From contig JAIEMJ010000023.1 of assembly GCA_019752335.1 (NCBI GenBank), positions 124,001 through 188,000 of the forward strand: a DNA stretch of 64,000 bases. The letters run 5' to 3'. The translations under genes were made by a program, and so were the position numbers. The notes beneath the pieces were generated by a model that saw only the letters and a program-made list of their open reading frames with translations, ran no database searches and had not been told where the DNA came from. This document shows, piece after piece, positions 17,798 through 24,834 of this stretch (the first letter of the stretch is position 1; each line of letters starts with the position of its first letter). This DNA comes from Bryobacteraceae bacterium (GTDB taxonomy: Bacteria > Acidobacteriota > Terriglobia > Bryobacterales > Bryobacteraceae).

Positions 17798-20700
17798 CTA
17801 GTTCTCCTCAAACTGCCGCAGAGCGGCGGGACGGTTGCCCTGGCGTACTTGGGCGAGCAGGCGAGCAATTTTGAGGTCCTGCGGGCGTGCGGCGGACATC
17901 TCCTCCAGCACGGCAATGGCGTTGCGGTCCATGCCCATGGCGACGTAGACGTACGCCAGCGTATCGTTCACTTCGCGGCTGGAGGGCAGGATCCGCTTCG
18001 CCTGTTCGGCGTACTGGAGGGCGGAAGCCAAGTCCTTGCGGGACCGGGCGATCACGAAAGCCAGATTGTTGAGCACCAACGGATGATTGCGATCCCGCTT
18101 GAGTGCCTCTTCGTAAGCGTGCTGTGCCTCCGGCAGGCGGCCTTTCGCCGAGAGCAACGCTCCGTGCAAAAGCCAGGGCCGGGGATCGTCGGGCTTCGAC
18201 TTCTGTAAGCGCTCGAACTCCGCGGCGGCTTCGGTCTGCTTGCCGAGCAGCGCCAGAGCGCCGGCAAGCCCTAGCCGGTAGGTGTCGTTGTGCGGAGACT
18301 GCACCAAGAGCTTCGCGTAGAGTCCACGCGCCGCTTCGGGCTCGCCGTGGCGTAGCGTCAAGTTTGCTTGGGCTTCGGCGACGGCGGGCTGGTCCGGCCA
18401 TTCGCGCGCGGCGCGATCCATGGCCTTCAGCGCGCCAGCAATATCGCCCTGGGCGGCGTCGAGTTCGGCGGAGAGGAGCGCCGGACGGAACTCGCCCGGC
18501 TGCGTGCTGCGCGCGGCCGCCGCCGCAGAAGCGGCCGACTTGCGCGCTTCCGCCAGTTTCTTCTGGCTGATCTGCGCGCGGGCCAAAGTAAGCCAAGCCT
18601 CCACGTTGGTGGGGTCTTGGGCGATCACCCGTTCCAGGCTCGCCTCGGCCTCACCAGCCTTGTCTCCCGCCAGGTTCGTCTTGGCCTGCATCAGCAGCGC
18701 GGGGGTGAAGGTGGGACTGCGTTGCAGCACGGCCCGCAGGCGATTCTGCGCGAGCCCGACACGCCCGCTCATCAGGTCAGCCTCGGCTAGCGCGACCCAG
18801 CCGGGCGCGTAGTTCGGGTCCAGCATCACGCACTTCTCGAAGTGCTGGCCGGCCTTTTCGAGTTCGCCCGCCTGCAGATACGCGCGACCCAGATGAAAGC
18901 GCACGAAAGGCGAATTGGGCATCTTGCTAAGGATGCTTTCCAGGCGCACGCGCGCCTGATTGCGCTCGGAGTTAGCGGGCGCATCGAGATCCATGGCCGA
19001 GGAGTACGCCAACAGCAGCGGATCGTTGGGCGAACGTGCGAGTTCCCGGCTGAGGTACTGCCGGGCCACGGCTGGACCTTGCTTGGCGGCGAGCAATTCG
19101 GCGATGCGTCCCGCATAGACGGTGCGATTCTTCGCGTCCTGGGCAAGACCCATTTCGTAGAATTTGCGCGCGCGCTCCACGTCGGCCCGGTGGACCCAAA
19201 AGTCGCCCAGGTCGGAGAAGGCCAAGGGCGTCTGGGCATGCTCCGTGGCAAGCGTTTCCGTCTCCTGGGAGGCCCGCTGATGCTCGCCATTGGCATAGTC
19301 GTGGGCGGCGAGTTGCAACCCGAACGCCACGCTGTGCAGGTGCGTGTACTTCTGTTCGAGCACCGCGCGCGCAGCGGCCAGTTGTCGCCGGTCCATCAGT
19401 TGCAGATAGAGCAGGTCGTAGCCGGGCGTGTACTTGGGATGCGTGGCGATGAGTTCGCGCAGTTGCGTCTCGCCTTCGGCCGCGTGTCCGGTCTGGTAGA
19501 GGGTGGATGCGAGTTGACTCTTGAGCGCCGCGGCCCCGTCGGAGGTGTTGTCCGTGAGTTGGCCAAGGGCTTTCTCCATCAGGGCGACGGCTTCGGCTGG
19601 CTGGCTGCGTTCAATCATCACTTGAGCCAGCAGCCGGTGCCCCGCCGGATTCCCGGGCCAACGCTGGACTAGTCGCAACGCCGTCTCTTCCACTTCGCGC
19701 AGCAAGGCGCCTGGACGGCCTGGATCGCTGAAGTAGAGTTCATAGCTGAGGTCGCCCAGCCGGACCTGCAAGTCCTGCCGCGTAGGCCAGGCTTCGGCGG
19801 CCCGGATCAGACTTTCGCGCGCAACTGCGGCGGCGCCTTCCTTCAGCAACAGTAGGCCCAATTGGTAGTGTGCTTCGGGGTAGCGGGCATCAAGTTGAAT
19901 TGCTTTTCGCAACAGCAGTATAGCGGTGGCCGTGTCGCCCTGCTTGAGGGAGACTTCCGCGCGGCGCGTCAGCGACTGCGGCGTGTCCTTCTGGCAGCCG
20001 CTCAACAAGAGCAGCAGCGTGAGGGTCGTCGCCACGCGTTGCAGCGCTTTTCCCTTGCGCGCGCTGGCGAGCAGCGGCACTCCGCGGGGCATTTCCGCGA
20101 GCACCGGGAAATTGCCCAACAAAGCGATATGGTCCGCGGTGCGGATGCGCGGATGCCGCAGGTAACTGTCGAGCGCCCAGCTATAGCCCAAAACGAGACC
20201 GAGGAAGGCACCGATGGAGAGCTTGATGGGCCAATTTGGCATTTCCGGCAGGCTGGGCGCGGAGGCAGGCTCGATCAGTTCCACGGTTTCGCCTTGGCCC
20301 CGGCGCTCCATGTCCGAAGCAATCTGCGATTCACGCTGTTTCTTCAGCAGTTCCGCGTAATGGTCCTTCAGCATGGAGTACTCGCGCTGAATCACGATGC
20401 GATCCATCTCCGAATTGCTGTCGGGCAGGTAGCGAGTCCGCAGCGACACCACTTGGGCCGCGAGTTCGCGCTCGTCCTTCTCCAGGCGCTTTACCGTGAG
20501 CTCATACGCTCGCCACTCGGCGCGCACGCGGCTGATCTGATTCTGCATGTCCTCGCGCCGGTTGTCCATTTGCGCGCGGGACTCGTTGCGTTCCAGGCTC
20601 TTCAAGCCTTCTTCGGCTGCTTTCAGGGCGTTTTCGGCGAGCGTCCGCTCGGGAAAGCCCGGAGCGTAGCGCATCTTCATCTCTTCGGCGCGGGCGCGAA

Positions 20701-21580
20701 TCGTAGCCACCTGGGAACGATGCGTTTCGAGAGCCCAAGTCGCCGCGGGCGTCTCCGATTCGCGGCGCTGGCCGAGAGCCTCCATTTGCGCCTCCAGCGC
20801 TCCCAGGAGTGAGCGCTTCAGGTCGCGGTCCACGATGGAGAGATTCAACTGGTGCTGCAGGTCGGTATGGCGTCGCGACAGGTCGTGCAGTTGCCCGGTC
20901 TTGATCACGCCCCGGTAGTTGTGATCGTTTTCATTGGGATCTTCGAGACCGGCCAGCCGCTCTTCCACCTCGCCGAGTTGTTCGAGCACCGTCCTTACCT
21001 GTTGTTGAAGAAACTCGGTGGTGCCCAGGCTTTGGTCGCCCCGGTAGCGGCGGTTCTCTTCGTAAACCAGTTCGACGATGCGCTGCACCACCTTTTGCGC
21101 CAGTTCCGGCTGGCTGTAGCGGAAGGAGATCACCAGCGTCGGGACGGTCTTTTGGCTGTCGCCGCTCTCGCTCACCATGCGCTGGATGTGCAGATCCTCC
21201 TGGAATTTTACGACGAGGTCGGCGACGGGCAGAAAGCGCCGGCGTTCGGGGTAGAGTCCGAAGCGCTCGATGATCTTGGTGGCCGTCAGGCGGCTGCCGA
21301 CGAGTTGGGCCAAGGCGTGTACGCGCTGGTCCACCTGCATCGCGACGTTGGGCACGACATACCGGTTCGCCAATTGGGGAGGGATGAAGCGCACCTCGGC
21401 GCGCGACACGTAGGTATCGGGGTTGAAGTGCAGGTAGACGAAGCTGGCGCCGAGTCCGAGCAGGGTGAGCAACAGGATGCGCTTCCAATAGTGGAGCACC
21501 ACCCAGCGGGCGTCCTCCACCCAGGAGACTTCCAGCCACTGCGCGAGCGCGAACCCTCGCTTCGGGATCAGCCGCGTCAT
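17798..21580 (-). CDS. Wzz-type chain-length protein fused to a PrsT-like TPR protein
   Basis: 1260 residues. Residues 1-470 form a polysaccharide co-polymerase: a first membrane helix (about 34-50), a periplasmic Wzz domain, a long coiled coil (about 190-425) and a second helix (about 450-470; PIKLSIGAFLGLVLGYSWAL). After a short cytoplasmic segment rich in basic residues comes VATTLTLLLLLSGC (516-529), which looks exactly like a lipoprotein signal with its lipobox cysteine at C529. From about 535 to the end there are tandem TPR repeats, as in the TPR lipoprotein PrsT of exosortase-linked exopolysaccharide clusters. Thus two normally separate exopolysaccharide proteins appear as one reading frame. 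An internal GTG at 20035 could also start the TPR part separately. Confidence 0.88.
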   Translation of the reverse strand: MTRLIPKRGFALAQWLEVSWVEDARWVVLHYWKRILLLTLLGLGASFVYLHFNPDTYVSRAEVRFIPPQLANRYVVPNVAMQVDQRVHALAQLVGSRLTATKIIERFGLYPERRRFLPVADLVVKFQEDLHIQRMVSESGDSQKTVPTLVISFRYSQPELAQKVVQRIVELVYEENRRYRGDQSLGTTEFLQQQVRTVLEQLGEVEERLAGLEDPNENDHNYRGVIKTGQLHDLSRRHTDLQHQLNLSIVDRDLKRSLLGALEAQMEALGQRRESETPAATWALETHRSQVATIRARAEEMKMRYAPGFPERTLAENALKAAEEGLKSLERNESRAQMDNRREDMQNQISRVRAEWRAYELTVKRLEKDERELAAQVVSLRTRYLPDSNSEMDRIVIQREYSMLKDHYAELLKKQRESQIASDMERRGQGETVELIEPASAPSLPEMPNWPIKLSIGAFLGLVLGYSWALDSYLRHPRIRTADHIALLGNFPVLAEMPRGVPLLASARKGKALQRVATTLTLLLLLSGCQKDTPQSLTRRAEVSLKQGDTATAILLLRKAIQLDARYPEAHYQLGLLLLKEGAAAVARESLIRAAEAWPTRQDLQVRLGDLSYELYFSDPGRPGALLREVEETALRLVQRWPGNPAGHRLLAQVMIERSQPAEAVALMEKALGQLTDNTSDGAAALKSQLASTLYQTGHAAEGETQLRELIATHPKYTPGYDLLYLQLMDRRQLAAARAVLEQKYTHLHSVAFGLQLAAHDYANGEHQRASQETETLATEHAQTPLAFSDLGDFWVHRADVERARKFYEMGLAQDAKNRTVYAGRIAELLAAKQGPAVARQYLSRELARSPNDPLLLAYSSAMDLDAPANSERNQARVRLESILSKMPNSPFVRFHLGRAYLQAGELEKAGQHFEKCVMLDPNYAPGWVALAEADLMSGRVGLAQNRLRAVLQRSPTFTPALLMQAKTNLAGDKAGEAEASLERVIAQDPTNVEAWLTLARAQISQKKLAEARKSAASAAAAARSTQPGEFRPALLSAELDAAQGDIAGALKAMDRAAREWPDQPAVAEAQANLTLRHGEPEAARGLYAKLLVQSPHNDTYRLGLAGALALLGKQTEAAAEFERLQKSKPDDPRPWLLHGALLSAKGRLPEAQHAYEEALKRDRNHPLVLNNLAFVIARSRKDLASALQYAEQAKRILPSSREVNDTLAYVYVAMGMDRNAIAVLEEMSAARPQDLKIARLLAQVRQGNRPAALRQFEEN

Positions 21581-21629
21581 GCGGCACCGCTTTTTGTCTG
21601 CGCTGTTGTCAAGTGGGAATAGTCCTGAT

Positions 21630-21666
21630 ACCCTACTACCCGAAGTATATGGACCGGTAGTAGGGT
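21630..21666. promoter_or_regulatory. Perfect inverted repeat upstream of the exopolysaccharide genes
   Basis: ACCCTACTACC (21630-21640) and GGTAGTAGGGT (21656-21666) are a perfect 11-base inverted repeat around a 15-base centre, about 50 bases upstream of the Wzz-TPR start and about 100 bases upstream of the divergent POTRA gene. It could be an operator for a dimeric regulator or an mRNA hairpin. Confidence 0.45.
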
Positions 21667-21686
21667 CTGCCTATCACCCGTTGGTA

Positions 21687-21702
21687 CTAAGGGGGCCCTT
21701 AG
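21687..21702. repeat. Short palindrome in the same intergenic region
   Basis: CTAAGGG-GG-CCCTTAG, a seven-pair palindrome 20 bases from the larger inverted repeat. Confidence 0.35.
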
Positions 21703-21768
21703 AACCACCGGAGGGCTTCACCTGAGATCCCGCAACGCAACGGTGCCCGCCGCCGTCATAATGAAGCT

Positions 21769-23094
21769 GTGACTTGGCTGATTCTTTCCCTGCTTCTCGC
21801 GCAATCTCCTAAACCCCGCGCCGCCAAACCGGTGGCCAAGCCGACCGGCGATCCGGGGCCGACCGTGAACCAGGTGCGTTCGCTCGCCGTCCAGGGCAAT
21901 CGCAATTTCACGGCGGCCGGCATTCTCGAGTTCAGCGGCGTCCGCGTGGGGCAGAGCGCGGACGCGGCCGCCTTCGAAGCCGCCCGCGTGAAGCTGGCCA
22001 ATTCGGGCGTCTTCGAACGCGTGGGCTACAAGTACTCGCCGGCCACGGGTGGCGGGGTCGACGCGGTGTTTGAGGTCGTCGAGATTCCGCAGGTCTTCCC
22101 CTATCGTTTCGAGGACCTCCCGGCCTCGCCGGCTGAAATGACGGCTTACCTCAAGCAGAGCGATCCGCTCTTCGCCGAACGGATTCCGGCGACCAAGGAG
22201 TTTCTCTCGCGCTATTCGCGAGCGCTCGATACCTTCCTGCAGACGAAGGGCGTGAAGGAGGCGGTGGTGAGCAAACTGGTGCCGGACGTCGGCGACAAGC
22301 TCGTCGTCATCTTCCGTCCTGACCGTCCGTTGCCGACCATCGCCCAAGTCGGCTTCCAGGGCAACGAGGCGGTACCGACCCCGGCGTTGCAGATTGCGAT
22401 GAACCAGATCGCCATGGGTGCGGTTTATAAGGAAGACATGGTCCGGCAGTATTTAGAGACCACCATTCGCCCCATCTACGAGCAGCGCGGACGTCTCGAG
22501 GTGACCTTTCCCAAAGTGAGCGCGCAGCCGTCCAAGGACAACGGCGGCATGAACGTGATGGTAGAGGTCGTCGAGGGGCCCAGCTTCGACATTGGCGAGA
22601 TTCGGCTGCGGGGTCCCATTCAGGATCCGAAGCCGCTCTACCAGACGATGGTGCTACAGCCCGGTGACTTGGCAAATATGACAGAAGTCGCAGCAGCGAC
22701 GCGTCGCGTCAAGGCGTATTTGGTCCGGGAGGGATACCTGAAAGCCGAGGCCAAGTTCGAGCGCAAGCTGCGTCGCGAGAAGGACAAGCCGCTCGCCGAT
22801 ATCGTCGTCAACGTCGCGCCAGGAGCGGCTTATACCTTCGGCAAGCTGAAGATTGAGGGCCTCGACATTCTCAATGAGCCCCAGTTACGGAAGCTGTGGT
22901 CGCTGGAAACCGGCAAGGCCTACAACGGTGAGTACGCCGAGCTATTTCTGAACCGGATCCGCGACGACGGCCTGTTTGAGAACCTTGGGTCAACGAAGGC
23001 GATTCCCGTGGTGAACGAGCAAAGCCGGGTGGTCGACGTGACGTTAGTCTTCGGCGCGGCGGCGAAAATGCCTCCCAAGAAGCGGCCGTTCTAG
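21769..23094 (+). CDS. POTRA-repeat protein without a barrel (BamA/TamA-like periplasmic part)
   Basis: 441 residues. A short signal-like N-terminus (MTWLILSLLLAQ) is followed by POTRA-type repeats: VRSLAVQGNRNFTAAGILEF with VGQSADAAAFEAARVKL, then IAQVGFQGNEAVPTPALQI, then FDIGEIRLRGP, then FGKLKIEGLDILNEPQLRKL. POTRA domains of BamA and TamA receive outer-membrane protein clients in the periplasm, but those proteins end in a 16-strand barrel of some 350 residues, which is absent here; the protein ends shortly after the last POTRA unit with PPKKRPF. The GTG at 21769 has a CATAAT hexamer six bases before it and no Shine-Dalgarno sequence. Confidence 0.82.
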   Translation: MTWLILSLLLAQSPKPRAAKPVAKPTGDPGPTVNQVRSLAVQGNRNFTAAGILEFSGVRVGQSADAAAFEAARVKLANSGVFERVGYKYSPATGGGVDAVFEVVEIPQVFPYRFEDLPASPAEMTAYLKQSDPLFAERIPATKEFLSRYSRALDTFLQTKGVKEAVVSKLVPDVGDKLVVIFRPDRPLPTIAQVGFQGNEAVPTPALQIAMNQIAMGAVYKEDMVRQYLETTIRPIYEQRGRLEVTFPKVSAQPSKDNGGMNVMVEVVEGPSFDIGEIRLRGPIQDPKPLYQTMVLQPGDLANMTEVAAATRRVKAYLVREGYLKAEAKFERKLRREKDKPLADIVVNVAPGAAYTFGKLKIEGLDILNEPQLRKLWSLETGKAYNGEYAELFLNRIRDDGLFENLGSTKAIPVVNEQSRVVDVTLVFGAAAKMPPKKRPF

Positions 23095-23200
23095 CGCAAA
23101 AACCTTGTCCGACGAGTCTGTAAGTATCTTTATCATCAGTAGATTACAAGCAAGTAGGCCCTTTCCGGCGCGTCGACTGATAGCGTAAGTCCTTTTCCTT

Positions 23201-23236
23201 CAACGAGATACGGAAACCGCTGATCGTATCTCATTG
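23201..23236. terminator. Hairpin between convergent genes
   Basis: GAGATACG (23204-23211) pairs with CGTATCTC (23225-23232), and the stem continues outward as CAA/TTG after a mismatch. It lies between two convergent genes and could end transcripts from either side. Confidence 0.55.
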
Positions 23237-23254
23237 TTTCGAAACGACTTCGAA

Positions 23255-24595
23255 CTATCGCATCACCACGACGCTCACCTCGCCCGTCACCCGCGCCCGG
23301 ATCCGGAGCGACTCCCCTGTCAGCTCAAATGCCCCGGATTCAACGCGCTCCAACTTGCCCTCCAGGCGCAGTTCCCCGCCCGTCCAGCCGGCCCGCAGCG
23401 CCTCCTCCAGCCGTTGCCGCTGCGAACCCAGGAACTCCACCAGATCCACCCTGGCCGACTTCGTAAACTGCCGCCGGTACAAGTCCTGCCGAAGCCAATT
23501 CGCCAGCCGGATCAACATGCTGTCCGTCTCCAAGCTGTAGCGCAACTCCTCGAACGACAGCACGCCGTCCCGCACCACCGGACGCCCGCTCATCGCCAGT
23601 TGCCCCTTGAACGAACCGTCTACCGATGCCTCCAGCACCAGCCGCTCCCCATTCGGCGCCGCCGAGATCGCCGTGAGCCTTAAGCGGCGGTTGCCAGCCG
23701 TCTGGAAGACCTTCCCCACCATCGACTCTTGTAGTCGCGCGTTGAACTCGGGCCACGTCAGGTCGACGTCCAGGTCGAGATCAAACGACGCGGGTCCCGC
23801 GTCGCCGGTTAGCGACAAGGCCGGTAGCGGACCCGCAGGCGATGGCGTCGCCACTCCCGACACGCGCGGGTCCCCCAACAGCCGTAGACCGGTGCGAACC
23901 TCGCCGTGTTCCAGACGTGGCCGGTCCAGGCTCACCCCGCGCGGATGCAGTTCCAGCCACAGCTTGGGCCCAATCGCCACGGGCTCATGCAAGCGCGCCC
24001 ACAGGTTGGCCGCAAGGCGCCGCAGGTCAGCCCGTTGCGCGATTTGGGCGTCGAGTTCCCGCGCCGCCCGTTCCAGGCTCGTCGTAAAGACGCGCCGCAC
24101 TTGCGGCGTGATGTCGAGGTTCAGATTGCGGAGGCGGCAGGGGGCCGCCAAGTCGAGCACCGGACGGCTGTGCGCCTCAATCGCCCAGTTCGGCTGCAAT
24201 TCCAGCCGGGTCTCCACCCGCAGTACCGCACCTGGCTTCGGCTCGCAGTAACTCACCTGGCGCCAGCCAATCCGCAAACCGCGCTCGATCACCGGCACGC
24301 CCAACTCGACGCGGTAGACGACGGGCAGGCGCATCTCAATCCGGTCGCCCAGCGTTTGCCACTCGATCGGACTTCGGCGGAGCGAGAAACGAGTGGCCAA
24401 AGGCGCCTTCAAGCTCTGCCCAAAGGCCGACTTCTCCAGCGGTTGCCACTCCGATTGGTGGCGCACCGGAATCCAGCCTTCGGCTTCCCGAACGAAGCCA
24501 TCCAGGGGAATTCGCACGGGTACGACAATTGTCGAAGAAGCTGCCCAGGTGAGAGGGGAAAGCACGGCGAACAACGTGAGAATCCAGGGGCGCAA
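23255..24595 (-). CDS. DUF4403-like exported protein
   Basis: About 446 residues if translation starts at the TTG at 24595; the N-terminus LRPWILTLFAVLSPLTWAAS then forms a clean signal peptide. A GTG 30 bases further upstream is possible; the frame stays open beyond that but without coding character. The mature part is strand-rich with VPVRIPLDGFVREAEGW at its start and repeated amphipathic strands such as FDLDLDVDLTWPEFN and RLRLTAISAAPNGERLVLEA. The layout resembles DUF4403 proteins, which have lipid-binding (BPI/SMP-like) tandem folds. Function is unknown; an outer-membrane lipid role is possible. Confidence 0.72.
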   Translation of the reverse strand: MRPWILTLFAVLSPLTWAASSTIVVPVRIPLDGFVREAEGWIPVRHQSEWQPLEKSAFGQSLKAPLATRFSLRRSPIEWQTLGDRIEMRLPVVYRVELGVPVIERGLRIGWRQVSYCEPKPGAVLRVETRLELQPNWAIEAHSRPVLDLAAPCRLRNLNLDITPQVRRVFTTSLERAARELDAQIAQRADLRRLAANLWARLHEPVAIGPKLWLELHPRGVSLDRPRLEHGEVRTGLRLLGDPRVSGVATPSPAGPLPALSLTGDAGPASFDLDLDVDLTWPEFNARLQESMVGKVFQTAGNRRLRLTAISAAPNGERLVLEASVDGSFKGQLAMSGRPVVRDGVLSFEELRYSLETDSMLIRLANWLRQDLYRRQFTKSARVDLVEFLGSQRQRLEEALRAGWTGGELRLEGKLERVESGAFELTGESLRIRARVTGEVSVVVMR

Positions 24596-24744
24596 ACCCG
24601 GATTATCGCATCCTGCCCCCACATTTGTGAAAACTGTTACCCTTCGATCCAGGACTGTATTCTGGATACCCGTAGGGTCGGCTACCAAATTTGGAACTCT
24701 GGTCTGGACCGGAAACGTAAGCCACTGAAAAAAAAGGATAATTG

Positions 24745-24834
24745 ATGGGTCATGGAACTGCCGAATCGTGGCCCCAAACGTGCAAGCAAAAATGCATAGG
24801 GGAGAACTGTATGCTCCCGTCGGAACCATCGTGA
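24745..24834 (+). CDS. Possible leader peptide overlapping the histidine kinase start
   Basis: A 29-residue frame begins at an ATG six bases after a strong AAGGA and ends with a TGA that overlaps the GTG of the kinase (GTGA). It contains three cysteines (TCKQKCIGENC). Its placement suggests that ribosomes translating it re-initiate on the kinase gene. It is too short to have homology evidence. Confidence 0.4.
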   Translation: MGHGTAESWPQTCKQKCIGENCMLPSEPS

